A stretch of 64,000 nt of DNA from Microbacterium gubbeenense DSM 15944 (GTDB lineage Bacteria > Actinomycetota > Actinomycetes > Actinomycetales > Microbacteriaceae): positions 124,001-188,000 of the forward strand of contig NZ_AUGQ01000006.1 in NCBI RefSeq assembly GCF_000422745.1. The letters run 5' to 3'. Both the position numbers and the translations under genes were made by a program. Under the pieces are notes generated by a model. That model was not told the origin of the DNA and ran no database searches. It worked only from the letters and a program-made list of their open reading frames with translations. Positions 47,322 through 55,590 of the stretch are shown here, one piece after another (the stretch's first letter is position 1; the number at the start of each line of letters is the position of its first letter).

Positions 47322-48221
47322 GTGTCCGTGCCCTCGCCATACTCCGCCGCGCTCGAGCGGATCCCCGTGACGCAGAAATCGGTCGACGCGGGCGGAACGC
47401 GCACGGCCTACTGGGAGTACGGGCCCGCCGATTCCGAGATGACGATCCTCGCCGTGCACGGCTTCCGCGGCGATCACCACGGGCTCGAACCGGTGGTGGC
47501 GCAGATGCCGGACGTGCGATGGATCATGCCCGACCTGCCTGGATTCGGCCAGACCCCGCCGATCGCGGGCCGCACGCACGACCTCCGCGCGTACACGGAG
47601 TGGCTGACGGCATTTGCGAGCACCGTCGCACCCGGGGCGATCGTGCTGGGGCACTCGTTCGGATCGATCGTGGCGTCTGCGGCGGTCGCGGGCGGGCTCG
47701 AGACGCCGCGGCTGATCCTCGTGAACCCGATCGGCGCTCCGGCCCTCGAGGGGCCGCGCGGCGTGCTGACCCGGCTCGCCGTCTTCTACTACTGGGCGAG
47801 CGCGCGCCTGCCCGCGGCCCTCGGCACGGAGCTGCTGCGCTCGCCCATCATCGTGCGGATCATGAGCATCGCGATGGCGAAGACGCGTGACAAGGGGCTG
47901 CGCCGGTTCATCCACGACCAGCACGACCGCTACTTCTCGACGTTCAGCGATCGCGAGACCCTGCGGCAGGCGTTCACGACGAGCGTGTCGCACGACGTGC
48001 GGGAATCGGCGGGTGCGATCGATGTGCCCACGTTGCTCGTCGCGGCGGTTGAGGACGACATCACGCCCATCGCCAAGGAGCGCGAGCTGGTTCGGATGTT
48101 CCGCGATGCAGTGCTGACGGAGATCGACGGCGTCGGGCACCTGATCCACTATGAGAAGCCGCGAGAGGCGGCCTCAGCGATCCGCGACGTTATCGGGATT
48201 CGCGGCGAGCGAGCTCCATGA
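47322..48221 (+). CDS. Alpha/beta-fold hydrolase
   Basis: 299 residues. The nucleophile elbow is GHSFGS near 111; the oxyanion region is VHGFRGDHHG, the acid is probably Asp in VEDDITP near 247 and the His is in GVGHLIHYEKP near 272, a full Ser-Asp-His triad. Substrate unknown; esterase or lipase-like. The last 32 nt overlap the convergent Lrp gene. Confidence 0.85.
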   Translation: MSVPSPYSAALERIPVTQKSVDAGGTRTAYWEYGPADSEMTILAVHGFRGDHHGLEPVVAQMPDVRWIMPDLPGFGQTPPIAGRTHDLRAYTEWLTAFASTVAPGAIVLGHSFGSIVASAAVAGGLETPRLILVNPIGAPALEGPRGVLTRLAVFYYWASARLPAALGTELLRSPIIVRIMSIAMAKTRDKGLRRFIHDQHDRYFSTFSDRETLRQAFTTSVSHDVRESAGAIDVPTLLVAAVEDDITPIAKERELVRMFRDAVLTEIDGVGHLIHYEKPREAASAIRDVIGIRGERAP

Positions 48222-48666
48222 GTCCGGATACGCGGTAGGGGATCGACTCGTTCATGACGAGCCGCGTCTCGGAACGCTCGACGCCCGGGATCGCGAGGAT
48301 CCGCGCATCGACGTCGAACAGGTGCCTCGCGTCGCGGCACGCGACGAGCGTGAGCATGTCGACCTGTCCCGAGACACCGTGCACCTGCACGATCTCGGGC
48401 ACGCGGCGCAGCTCCTCGACGATGCGCGGCAACTGCGTCTGGTCGAGCCCGATCGAGATGTACGCCTGGAGGGGGAAGCCGAGCGCCGCGGAAGAGATCG
48501 AGCGTTCGAACGACTGGAAGACCCCCGCCTGATCGAGTCGCGCCATGCGCGCCTGGACCGTGTTGCGTGACAGCCCCAGTTTCTCCGCGAGGGCGACGAC
48601 CGTCGCGCGCGGATCGGAGCTGAGCGCGGCGATCAGCTCGAGATCGGCGTGATCGAGGGAGGACAT
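48190..48666 (-). CDS. Lrp/AsnC-family transcriptional regulator
   Basis: 158 residues. An N-terminal HTH (residues 5-50: LDHADLELIAALSSDPRATV, GLSRNTVQARMARLDQAGV) is followed by a RAM/ACT-like ligand domain (about 62-140, VHGVSGQVDMLTLVAC). Such proteins sense amino acids. The target genes are not evident. Its 3' end runs 32 nt into the hydrolase gene on the other strand. Confidence 0.92.
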   Translation of the reverse strand: MSSLDHADLELIAALSSDPRATVVALAEKLGLSRNTVQARMARLDQAGVFQSFERSISSAALGFPLQAYISIGLDQTQLPRIVEELRRVPEIVQVHGVSGQVDMLTLVACRDARHLFDVDARILAIPGVERSETRLVMNESIPYRVSGLMELARRESR

Positions 48667-48674
48667 AATGCCAG

Positions 48675-48680
48675 AGAGTA
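48675..48680 (-). promoter_or_regulatory. -10 box of leaderless promoter (Lrp gene)
   Basis: Minus-strand TACTCT, 8 nt, then ATG 48666. Confidence 0.4.
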
Positions 48681-48766
48681 CCAGTGAATCGGGTCGCGAG
48701 CTAACAAAGTGCTCAGTTGCTCTGCGATCGAATGCGCGTCATGGCTGATCACGCGCAAGATTTCTG

Positions 48767-49333
48767 TCAGCGTGGTGAGCCGTTGTAGCCGATGACGCGC
48801 ACGTCGGGCCCGATGACCTCGACGATCTGCTGCGATCCGTTGCCGACGTGCTCGCCCTCGCGGGGGAGGGATCCGCCCGACGCGTACCGCAGGATCGTGC
48901 TGATGAGCCCGCCGTGGGCGACGGCGATGACGGGGTCGGCGCCGGCCTCCTCGGCGATCTCCTCGAGAGCTGCGAGAGCCCGCTCCTGCAGCTCGATGCT
49001 CGACTCGGATCCGGGCGCGTTGCGGTCGGGGTAGGTCGACCAGTAGTCGACGGCGGTCATGCCCTCGGCCTCGCCGTACAGGCGTTCCTTGAGCCCGTCG
49101 TGGAGCACCGGCTCGCCGAGGCCCGTCGCGCGTCCAATGATCTCGGCGGTCTCCTTGGCGCGGTCGAGCGGGCTGGCGTACAGGCGGCGGTAATCGCCGC
49201 CCCGGAGCGCCTCGCCGGCACCGGCGGCCTGCGCGCGTCCCGTGTCGTTGAGGGGGATGTCGCTGTGCCCCTGCACGCGTCCGAGTCGGTTCCATTCGGT
49301 CTCGCCGTGGCGCACGAGCGCTATCAGTGTCAC
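48767..49333 (-). CDS. Histidine phosphatase (phosphoglycerate mutase-like)
   Basis: 188 residues from GTG 49333. LVRHGETEWN at residues 7-16 carries the phospho-acceptor His, ASPLDRAKETAE the second Arg and AHGGLI the second catalytic His. This is the GpmB/CobC-like branch; substrate unknown. It is divergent from the SpoU methyltransferase across 27 bp. Confidence 0.9.
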   Translation of the reverse strand: MTLIALVRHGETEWNRLGRVQGHSDIPLNDTGRAQAAGAGEALRGGDYRRLYASPLDRAKETAEIIGRATGLGEPVLHDGLKERLYGEAEGMTAVDYWSTYPDRNAPGSESSIELQERALAALEEIAEEAGADPVIAVAHGGLISTILRYASGGSLPREGEHVGNGSQQIVEVIGPDVRVIGYNGSPR

Positions 49334-49339
49334 CCCTTC

Positions 49340-49345
49340 AGCTTA
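49340..49345 (-). promoter_or_regulatory. -10 box of leaderless promoter (phosphatase)
   Basis: Minus-strand TAAGCT, 6 nt, then GTG 49333. Confidence 0.4.
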
Positions 49346-49360
49346 GGGGAGGATAGGACG

Positions 49361-50161
49361 ATGCACCTCGAGCGGATCGATGACGCGGGCGACGAACGGA
49401 TCGCCGATTACCGGAGCCTCACCGACGTCGCGCTGCGCCGCAAGCTCGAGCCCGAGGGCGGGCTGTACATGGCCGAGTCGGCGAAGGTGCTCGCCCGAGC
49501 CCTCGCGGCCGGACACGCACCGCGCTCGGTGCTCACCGCCGAGAAATGGCTGCCCGACATCGAACGGATCGTCGGCGACCGCGACGTGCCCGTATACGTC
49601 GTCGCCGACGATGTCGCCGAGGCCGTGACCGGATACGCGGTGCACCGCGGCATGCTCGCGGCGATGCACCGACCCGAGCTGCCGAGCGTCGCCGACGTGC
49701 TGTCCGGCGCCCGCACGGCGCTCGTGCTCGACGGCCTCGTCGACCACGCGAACGTGGGCGCCGCCTTCCGCGGTGCGGCCGGCCTCGGGGCCGACGCCGT
49801 TCTCGTGACGCCGCGGTGCGCGGATCCGCTCTACCGTCGCTCGGTGCGCGTGTCGATGGGCACGGTGTTCCAAGTGCCGTGGACGCGCCTGCCGGAGTGG
49901 AACGACGGCGCGGCCGACGAAATGCACGCCTCGGGCATGCACATCGCGGCGATGGCGCTGGCCGACGACGCCGTGCCGCTCGACGAGTTCGTCGCGAACC
50001 GCCCGGAGCGCGTGGCGTTCCTCATGGGATCCGAGGGCCCGGGGCTCGATAAGCGGGCGCTCGCCGCGGCGGACACGAAGGTCGTCATCCCGATGTCGGG
50101 CGGGGTCGATTCGCTGAACGTCGCGGCGGCGAGCGCCGTCGCCCTCTGGGCGCTCAGGTGA
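49361..50161 (+). CDS. SpoU/TrmH-family RNA methyltransferase
   Basis: 266 residues from ATG 49361 with GGGGAGGATAGGA upstream. It is a SPOUT 2'-O-methyltransferase: LDGLVDHANVGAAFRGAAG (motif 1), FLMGSEGPGL (motif 2) and VVIPMSGGVDSLNVAAASAV (motif 3, the knotted SAM site). An N-terminal substrate-binding domain precedes it. The rRNA or tRNA target is unknown. It ends 8 nt inside the convergent SGNH gene. Confidence 0.92.
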   Translation: MHLERIDDAGDERIADYRSLTDVALRRKLEPEGGLYMAESAKVLARALAAGHAPRSVLTAEKWLPDIERIVGDRDVPVYVVADDVAEAVTGYAVHRGMLAAMHRPELPSVADVLSGARTALVLDGLVDHANVGAAFRGAAGLGADAVLVTPRCADPLYRRSVRVSMGTVFQVPWTRLPEWNDGAADEMHASGMHIAAMALADDAVPLDEFVANRPERVAFLMGSEGPGLDKRALAAADTKVVIPMSGGVDSLNVAAASAVALWALR

Positions 50162-50954
50162 AGTCGGGCCGCTTCGCGCTTCGGCCGTCGCCCGACGATT
50201 CGTGACGCACGCGGCGCAGCACCCACGGAACGAGGTGGGTGCGCGCCCACACGAGATCCTCGCGGCGGGCGGCGCGCCAGGAGCGCTCGGGCAGCGGATC
50301 GGGTTCGAGGTGTTGCAGGTTGTTCGGAACGTTGAGGGTGCGCAGCACCATGCGAGCGACCTCGTGGTGGCCGAGCGAGTTCAGGTGCAGCCGGTCGGTG
50401 GCCCAGAACCGCGAGTCCTGGATCTCCTTCAGCGCCCAGAGGTCGGCCACGAGTGCGTCGTAGTGCTCTGCGACGGCGCGGATGTTCTCGTTGTAGATCG
50501 CGACCTTTCCGCGGAACGTGCGCAGGACGGGCGTCCAGCCGACATCGAAGCCCGTGAAGGTCACGATGGTCGCGCCCGACGCGGACAGCCGATCGACCGC
50601 GTCGCGGAACAGCTGTGCGACCTGGTCGGGATCCGTGCCCGGGCGGATCACGTCGTTGCCGCCCGCGCAGATCGTGATGAGGTCGGGCTTCAGCGCCAGC
50701 GCCGCGTCGATCTGATCGTTCGAGATCTGGCGGATCAGCTTGCCGCGCACCGCGAGGTTCGCATAGGCGAAATCATCGGCCTGGTGCGCGAGCACCTCGG
50801 CGACGCGGTCGGCCCAGCCTCGATGGCCGCCGGGGGAGTCGGGCTCGGGGTCACCGATGCCCTCGGTGAAGGAGTCGCCGAGCGAGACCATGCGCCGCCA
50901 CGGGTGGGATTCCTTGTTCTCGATGAACGGCGTGCGTTCCTCAGAGTGGTTCAC
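50154..50954 (-). CDS. SGNH/GDSL hydrolase
   Basis: 266 residues from GTG 50954, chosen because a TAAGCT -10 lies 8 nt upstream; a TTG at 50963 would overlap that box. Block I SLGDSFTEG holds the nucleophile Ser, block III GGNDVIRPG the Asn, and DRLHLNSLGHHEVA the Asp and His. No signal peptide, so probably cytosolic; an esterase of unknown substrate. Confidence 0.88.
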   Translation of the reverse strand: MNHSEERTPFIENKESHPWRRMVSLGDSFTEGIGDPEPDSPGGHRGWADRVAEVLAHQADDFAYANLAVRGKLIRQISNDQIDAALALKPDLITICAGGNDVIRPGTDPDQVAQLFRDAVDRLSASGATIVTFTGFDVGWTPVLRTFRGKVAIYNENIRAVAEHYDALVADLWALKEIQDSRFWATDRLHLNSLGHHEVARMVLRTLNVPNNLQHLEPDPLPERSWRAARREDLVWARTHLVPWVLRRVRHESSGDGRSAKRPDFT

Positions 50955-50962
50955 GAGGGGCA

Positions 50963-50968
50963 AGCTTA
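50963..50968 (-). promoter_or_regulatory. -10 box of leaderless promoter (SGNH gene)
   Basis: Minus-strand TAAGCT, 8 nt, then GTG 50954. Confidence 0.4.
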
Positions 50969-51031
50969 CTGTTTCTGCGGCGCGCCGTCACCGCCTGAGA
51001 GATGCCGAAAAGCGATGTCAGGGGTCCGGGC

Positions 51032-51037
51032 TATCGT
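51032..51037 (+). promoter_or_regulatory. -10 box of leaderless promoter (helicase)
   Basis: TATCGT, 8 nt, then GTG 51046; no ribosome site. Confidence 0.35.
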
Positions 51038-51045
51038 GGATTCTC

Positions 51046-52794
51046 GTGCTGAGCCCGTCCTATCCCCAGAGAGCCCCGAGGGGCACCGCCGGGGCTCTGC
51101 GGGCCTGGCAGCAGGAGGCTCTCGACCAGTTCTTCGCCGTCGATAAGCGCAACTTCCTCGTCGCGGCCACACCCGGGGCCGGTAAGACGACGTTCGCCCT
51201 CACCGTCGCCCGCGAGCTTCGCCAGCGCGGCGACATCGACCGCATCGTCGTGGTGTGCCCGACCGAGCACCTGAAGACGCAGTGGGCCGATGCGGCCTCG
51301 CGTGCGAGCATCCGCCTCGATCCGGCGTTCAGCAACGGGTCGCCGTATCTCGCACGGCACTATCACGGCGCCGTCGTCACGTACGCGCAGGTGGCCGTGA
51401 AATCGAGCGTGCACCGCAAGCTCGTCGCCGATGCGAGAACGCTCGTCATCCTCGACGAGGTGCACCACGGCGGCGACGCGCTCAGTTGGGGCGACGCGAT
51501 CCGCGATGCTTATCAGCCCGCGACGAGGCGGCTGCTGCTCAGCGGCACGCCGTTCCGCAGCGACGACGCGCCCATTCCCTTCGTGGACTACGCGCCCGAC
51601 GAACAGGGCCTGCGCACCTCGATCACCGACTACGACTACGGCTACGGCCGAGCCCTCGAAGACGGCGTCGTCAGGCCCGTGCTGTTCCACGTCTACTCGG
51701 GCCACATGAAGTGGCGCACGAAGATGGGCGACGAGTTCGAGGCGCACCTCGGTCAGGACAACACCAAGGACATCACGAGCCAGGCGTGGCGCACGGCCCT
51801 CGACCCCGAGGGCGACTGGATGCCCGCGGTTCTGAAGAGCGCCGACCAGCGGCTCACCGAGATCCGCAATCATGTGCCCGACGCGGGCGGGCTCGTGATC
51901 GCCACCGATCAGACCAACGCCCGGGCCTATGCCGAGATCCTGCGCATCCTCACGGGCCAGCGTCCCACGATCGTGCTGAGCGACGAGAGCGAGTCGTCGA
52001 AGCGCATCGAGCAGTTCTCGCAGAACTCGTCTCGCTGGATGGTCGCGGTGCGCATGGTGTCCGAGGGCGTCGACGTGCCGCGCCTCGCCGTCGGGGTCTA
52101 TGCGACGAGCTCGTCGACGCCGCTGTTCTTCGCGCAGGCGATCGGGCGCTTCGTGCGCGCGAGGCGCAAGGGCGAAGCCGCCAGCGTCTTCCTGCCGCAG
52201 GTGCCGACGCTGATGGCGCTCGCGCACGAGATGGAGAAGCAGCGCGACCATGTGCTCGATCGCGGTGAGAAGGACGCCGACGGGCTGGATGATTCGCTCC
52301 TCGACGCCGCAGAGCGCGAGGAGAAGGCGAGCGATGACCTGTTGGAGGAGGAGTTCTCCTTCCAGAGCCTCGGTTCCGTCGCGCATTTCGATTCCGTGGT
52401 CTTCGACGGCCAGCAGTTCGGACAGCTCGCCGTTCCGGGATCCGAGGAGGAGCTGGAGTTCATCGGGCTGCCGGGCCTGCTCGAACCCGAGCACGTGCAC
52501 GACCTGCTCATGCAGCGCCAGGCCCGTCAGTCGCGCCACCGCGAGGTGCGCGAGACGCGCGAGCGCGAGTCGGGCGGCCTGGGCGAGCTGCCCGAGCCGC
52601 TGCACCGCACGCTCAAGGAGCAGCGGCAGCTGCTGAACAGTCTCGTGGGCGTCTACGCGAACCAGACGGGGGATCCGCACGGCCAAGTGCACGCGTGGCT
52701 CCGGCGCACGTGCGGCGGCCCCGCCGTCGCACAGGCCACTGTCGCGCAGCTGCAGGCGCGGATCGACGTGCTGCGCAAGCGCGTTCGGCGTTAG
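51046..52794 (+). CDS. DEAD/DEAH-box helicase (SF2)
   Basis: 582 residues from GTG 51046. SF2 motifs in order: LRAWQQEALDQF (Q-like), Walker A ATPGAGKTT near 41, VVVCPTEHLKTQW (Ia), LVILDEVHHGG (II, DEVH), LLLSGTPFRSD (III), helicase C domain with GLVIATDQTNARAY, RMVSEGVDVPRL (V) and QAIGRFVRARR (VI). The C-terminal 200 residues are charged and coiled. It resembles the type III restriction-like/RadD helicases of actinobacteria; a role in repair is plausible. No nuclease or defence partner is adjacent. Confidence 0.88.
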   Translation: MLSPSYPQRAPRGTAGALRAWQQEALDQFFAVDKRNFLVAATPGAGKTTFALTVARELRQRGDIDRIVVVCPTEHLKTQWADAASRASIRLDPAFSNGSPYLARHYHGAVVTYAQVAVKSSVHRKLVADARTLVILDEVHHGGDALSWGDAIRDAYQPATRRLLLSGTPFRSDDAPIPFVDYAPDEQGLRTSITDYDYGYGRALEDGVVRPVLFHVYSGHMKWRTKMGDEFEAHLGQDNTKDITSQAWRTALDPEGDWMPAVLKSADQRLTEIRNHVPDAGGLVIATDQTNARAYAEILRILTGQRPTIVLSDESESSKRIEQFSQNSSRWMVAVRMVSEGVDVPRLAVGVYATSSSTPLFFAQAIGRFVRARRKGEAASVFLPQVPTLMALAHEMEKQRDHVLDRGEKDADGLDDSLLDAAEREEKASDDLLEEEFSFQSLGSVAHFDSVVFDGQQFGQLAVPGSEEELEFIGLPGLLEPEHVHDLLMQRQARQSRHREVRETRERESGGLGELPEPLHRTLKEQRQLLNSLVGVYANQTGDPHGQVHAWLRRTCGGPAVAQATVAQLQARIDVLRKRVRR

Positions 52795-52903
52795 CGGCTT
52801 CGGGGTTCCGAAACTCTCCCAACGGCCCTCAGCAGCGCTCGATACGTTCGTTGTGCCCCGCGCCGCAGCGCGAGGGGGCCCGCCCTGACCTGAGGAGCCA
52901 CGC

Positions 52904-53998
52904 GTGTTCGCGTCGTCCGCTGAAACCGATCCGTCCGATCCCACGCCGGCCGACCGCCGCCGGTGGGCACAGTACCTCGCCGATGAGCGCGCGGAGGCGG
53001 CGACGTACCGCAGCCTCGCCGAGCGACGCGAGGGCGACGAGCGTCAGATCCTGGAGGAGCTCTGCGCCGCCGAGAAGCGCCACGAGCAGCACTGGCTGCG
53101 TCTGCTCGACGGCGAGCCGGATCGCATGCCGAAGGCGAGCATGCGCACGCGCACGACGGCGTGGCTCGCGTCGCACTTCGGGTCGATCTTCACGCTCGCG
53201 CTCGCGCAGCTGGCCGAGGCGCGCTCGCCGTACGACACGGATCCGCACGCCTCCCCCCGCATGCGCGCGGACGAGAAGGTGCACCACGAGGTCGTCCGCG
53301 GCCTCGCGGCGCGCAGCAGGCGCAGGCTGTCGGGAACGTTCCGCGCAGCCGTCTTCGGCGCGAACGACGGCCTCGTGTCGAACCTGGCCCTCGTCATGGG
53401 CATCGGTGCGACGGGCGTGTCGGGCACCTTCGTGCTGTTCAGCGGCATCGCCGGCCTGCTCGCCGGCGCGCTGTCGATGGGTGCGGGGGAGTTCGTCTCG
53501 GTGAAGTCGCAGCGCGAGCTGCTCGAGTCGACCGAACCGAGCGACTACGCGCACGCGGGCCTGCCCGATCTCGACCTCGACGCGAACGAGCTCGCGCTCG
53601 TGTACCGCACGCGCGGGCTGTCGGCGGAAGAGGCCGAGAAGAAGGCGCGCGGGGTCGTCGGCGCCGCGCAGGCGGGCAACATGCCCGCCCCGCGCACCGG
53701 GCCGGTGTCGTACGAGGTCGTCGGATCCGCGTGGCGCGCCGCGCTGTCGAGCTTCCTGCTGTTCTCGGGCGGCGCGATCATCCCGGTCCTGCCGTGGATC
53801 TTCGGCCTGTCGGGCGTCGTCGCCGTCGTGGTCGCGCTCGTGCTCGTGGGAATCGCGCTGCTTGCGACCGGCGCGATGGTCGGCCTGCTGTCGGGCGCGT
53901 CGCCGCTGCCCCGCGCGCTGCGACAGCTCGCGATCGGCTTCGGGGCCGCGGCCGTGACCTACGCTCTGGGCCTGCTGTTCGGGGTGTCGGTGGCGTGA
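52904..53998 (+). CDS. Ferritin-like domain fused to VIT1/CCC1 transporter (MbfA-type)
   Basis: 364 residues from GTG 52904. The first half is a rubrerythrin/ferritin-like four-helix domain with ExxH pairs: AAEKRHEQHW near residues 50-58 and ADEKVHHEVV near 125, plus Glu in DERAEAATY. The second half is a VIT1/CCC1 Fe/Mn transporter with about five helices, starting AAVFGANDGLVSNLALVMG and including GALSMGAGEFVSVKSQREL. Fused proteins of this layout (MbfA) oxidise and export iron. It fits iron handling beside the tRNA island but lies on the core side of it. Confidence 0.88.
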   Translation: MFASSAETDPSDPTPADRRRWAQYLADERAEAATYRSLAERREGDERQILEELCAAEKRHEQHWLRLLDGEPDRMPKASMRTRTTAWLASHFGSIFTLALAQLAEARSPYDTDPHASPRMRADEKVHHEVVRGLAARSRRRLSGTFRAAVFGANDGLVSNLALVMGIGATGVSGTFVLFSGIAGLLAGALSMGAGEFVSVKSQRELLESTEPSDYAHAGLPDLDLDANELALVYRTRGLSAEEAEKKARGVVGAAQAGNMPAPRTGPVSYEVVGSAWRAALSSFLLFSGGAIIPVLPWIFGLSGVVAVVVALVLVGIALLATGAMVGLLSGASPLPRALRQLAIGFGAAAVTYALGLLFGVSVA

Positions 53999-54105
53999 CG
54001 CGCCCGGGATCCGCGATCGATTCGCGACGGCCCCCGGCGGCTGGTAGTGTTGCCTCTTGGTTCGGAGAACGGTTCGCAGGACCGGAGCCCGGATCGACAC
54101 CCAAT

Positions 54106-54191
54106 GCGCGGGTGGCGGAATAGGTAGACGCGCTAGCTTGAGGTGCTAGTGCCCGTATTAGGGCGTGGGGGTTCAAGTCCCCCCTCGCGCA
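54106..54191 (+). tRNA. tRNA-Leu (anticodon GAG)
   Basis: 86 nt, class II. Acceptor GCGCGGG (54106-54112) pairs with CTCGCGC (54184-54190), discriminator A54191. Anticodon stem CTAGC/GCTAG (54133-54137, 54145-54149) encloses TTGAGGT with anticodon GAG at 54140-54142. The long variable arm GCCC..GGGC and a T arm GGGGG-TTCAAGT-CCCCC follow. The 3' CCA is not encoded. It marks the boundary to a compositionally different region. Confidence 0.97.
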
Positions 54192-54205
54192 CGCGAATGA
54201 AATGG

Positions 54206-54247
54206 CCTCTGACCTGGGATTTAGTTCCCAAGGTCAGGGGTTGTTTT
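54206..54247 (+). terminator. Terminator of tRNA-Leu
   Basis: CCTCTGACCT-GGGA (54206-54219) pairs with TCCC-a-AGGTCAGGGG (54226-54240), one wobble and one bulged base, loop TTTAGT, followed by TTGTTTT. Confidence 0.8.
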
Positions 54248-54687
54248 CGTTGGAAGTGCTAGAAAAAGTGCTAAGTGTTCTCTATGGGGCATCTGGGTGC
54301 CAGCGTTCGTACGTACCACGGTGTCAGCAGGACCTGGGAACATAGAGGTATGCCTCGCGCTGAGTCCGTGGCGTTATTGCAAGGAGTGCGCGAGGATCCC
54401 GCCGTCTGGACTGCAAAGTATGGCCCTGTGCTTCAGGCTTCGAGGATACGACGGTCGATGTGTTCGACGGCGCTGGCTCGGGCACAGCCTCGGCGGTGAG
54501 CCTTGAGCATGCTTCCCTCCTCCAGGTTTGGGATGCAGGCTCGGGGAAGAAGAGATACTGCCCACGCGGCGAGTAGAGGGCAGTTCTGATTTGTCTAGTT
54601 GCCACGAGCCGCACTACAGCCCGGGAACATCGACCAGGTCGCCCCACGGCAGCCCGGACAGTGCCCAGAGCAAGGCAAAGCCATGGC

Positions 54688-54693
54688 TAGAGT
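54688..54693 (+). promoter_or_regulatory. -10 box upstream of TetR gene
   Basis: TAGAGT, 6 nt, then GTG 54700; GGAGGGG also precedes the start, so a leaderless reading is only one option. Confidence 0.3.
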
Positions 54694-54699
54694 GGAGGG

Positions 54700-55395
54700 G
54701 TGAGCGGAAGCAGCGAGACTAGTAAGGGAACAGACCGCCGGATCGGCCTGACTCCCGAGCGAGTCGTCGAGGTTGCGATGGAACTGTCTCGGGGTGGCGG
54801 CCTGAGCTCATGGACTGTGCGCGACCTTGCTGACGCGCTCGATGTCGCTCCTTCGGTCATCTACCATCACGTAGGTGGCCGCGACCTAATTATCCGGGGG
54901 GTCGTTGAACGTGTGCTCCAGGGCATGACCCCTCCGGATCCCGCCTTGGATTGGCAAGCGTGGTTCCGGGCGTTCCTGTATGACGGGCGGCCCGCGATCG
55001 ACCCGTACCCCGGCGTCGCGAAGTGGCTCATCATGCATGGGCCGACTTTCCCCAGCATCCGAGGCTTCTTCGATGCGGGGATTTCGACTCTCGAGCGAGC
55101 AGGGTTCCCGCAGCCGGCCCTCGTCTACGCGCTCCTCGTGAACACCGCAATGCTCACCATCACGATGAGCGATGACCGTCTTGAGTCAGGAGATGACGGC
55201 CCCCGCGACCATGCCAGTATGCTCCGCGATTTCTCCGCGATGAACGTTGAGAGCAGCGGCATCAGCCGCATGATTCGGGAGGTCCTCGGACCACTCGCTG
55301 AGGACCCGACTCGGGCCGGCGAAGCCGTCAATGACGCCTATTACCACCTGCTCGTGGAGACCTTGCTCACCGGACTTGCTGCGCGACTTCCGTAA
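54700..55395 (+). CDS. TetR-family regulator of the iron island
   Basis: 231 residues from GTG 54700. HTH at about 14-65 (LTPERVVEVAMELSRGG, TVRDLADALDVAPSVIYHHV) is TetR-like; the C-terminal ligand domain is unassigned. It lies 195 bp upstream of the siderophore operon on the same strand and is the likely second regulator besides the iron box. GAACGTTGTTC just downstream of the operon's -10 could be its operator (inference). Confidence 0.82.
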   Translation: MSGSSETSKGTDRRIGLTPERVVEVAMELSRGGGLSSWTVRDLADALDVAPSVIYHHVGGRDLIIRGVVERVLQGMTPPDPALDWQAWFRAFLYDGRPAIDPYPGVAKWLIMHGPTFPSIRGFFDAGISTLERAGFPQPALVYALLVNTAMLTITMSDDRLESGDDGPRDHASMLRDFSAMNVESSGISRMIREVLGPLAEDPTRAGEAVNDAYYHLLVETLLTGLAARLP

Positions 55396-55470
55396 ATCGG
55401 CACGTGCGCCCCTCACTCTCAGTGCTTGAGGTGGTTGCCCTCAGGGGCGCCCGCGTGGTTATTTCGGCGA

Positions 55471-55535
55471 TCACATCGAACGTGTGATGCAGGTTAGGCA
55501 TGCCTTACCGTATACTCAATACTCGAACGTTGTTC
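55471..55535 (+). promoter_or_regulatory. Iron-box promoter of the siderophore operon
   Basis: GGTTAGGCATGCCTTACC (55492-55509) is an 18-bp near-perfect palindrome of the DtxR/IdeR iron-box type, with AGGTTAGGC matching the classic half-site. It lies directly before TATACT (55511-55516), so Fe-loaded DtxR would block polymerase. Flanking palindromes: TCACA-N7-TGTGA (55471-55487) upstream and GAACGTTGTTC (55525-55535) at or just after the start of transcription. Confidence 0.7.
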
Positions 55536-55590
55536 TAGTGGTTGGGCTGCTGGCCTACTCAGGCGTTCGTCCCGTATCGAAAGGATCCCT

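Larger units (their letters stand above)
54192..54699. other. Gene-poor stretch behind tRNA-Leu
   Basis: 508 bp without a convincing gene. It begins with the tRNA terminator, then a near-duplicate AAGTGCTAG / AAGTGCTAAG (54254-54276). A short frame near 54450-54570 reads DVFDGAGSGTASAVSLEH and stops; I do not recognise it, and it may be the end of a decayed gene. Base composition is lower in GC than either side. Probably remnant insertion DNA. Confidence 0.4.

Noticed and set aside
51046..52794. Helicase as part of a phage-defence operon
   Set aside because: No nuclease, methyltransferase or other defence gene adjoins; neighbours are a lipase-like gene and a metal transporter, each with its own promoter.
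54324..54647. 107-codon minus-strand frame in the gene-poor stretch
   Set aside because: Arg/Pro-rich, no homology recognised, no ribosome site or promoter; plausible by chance.
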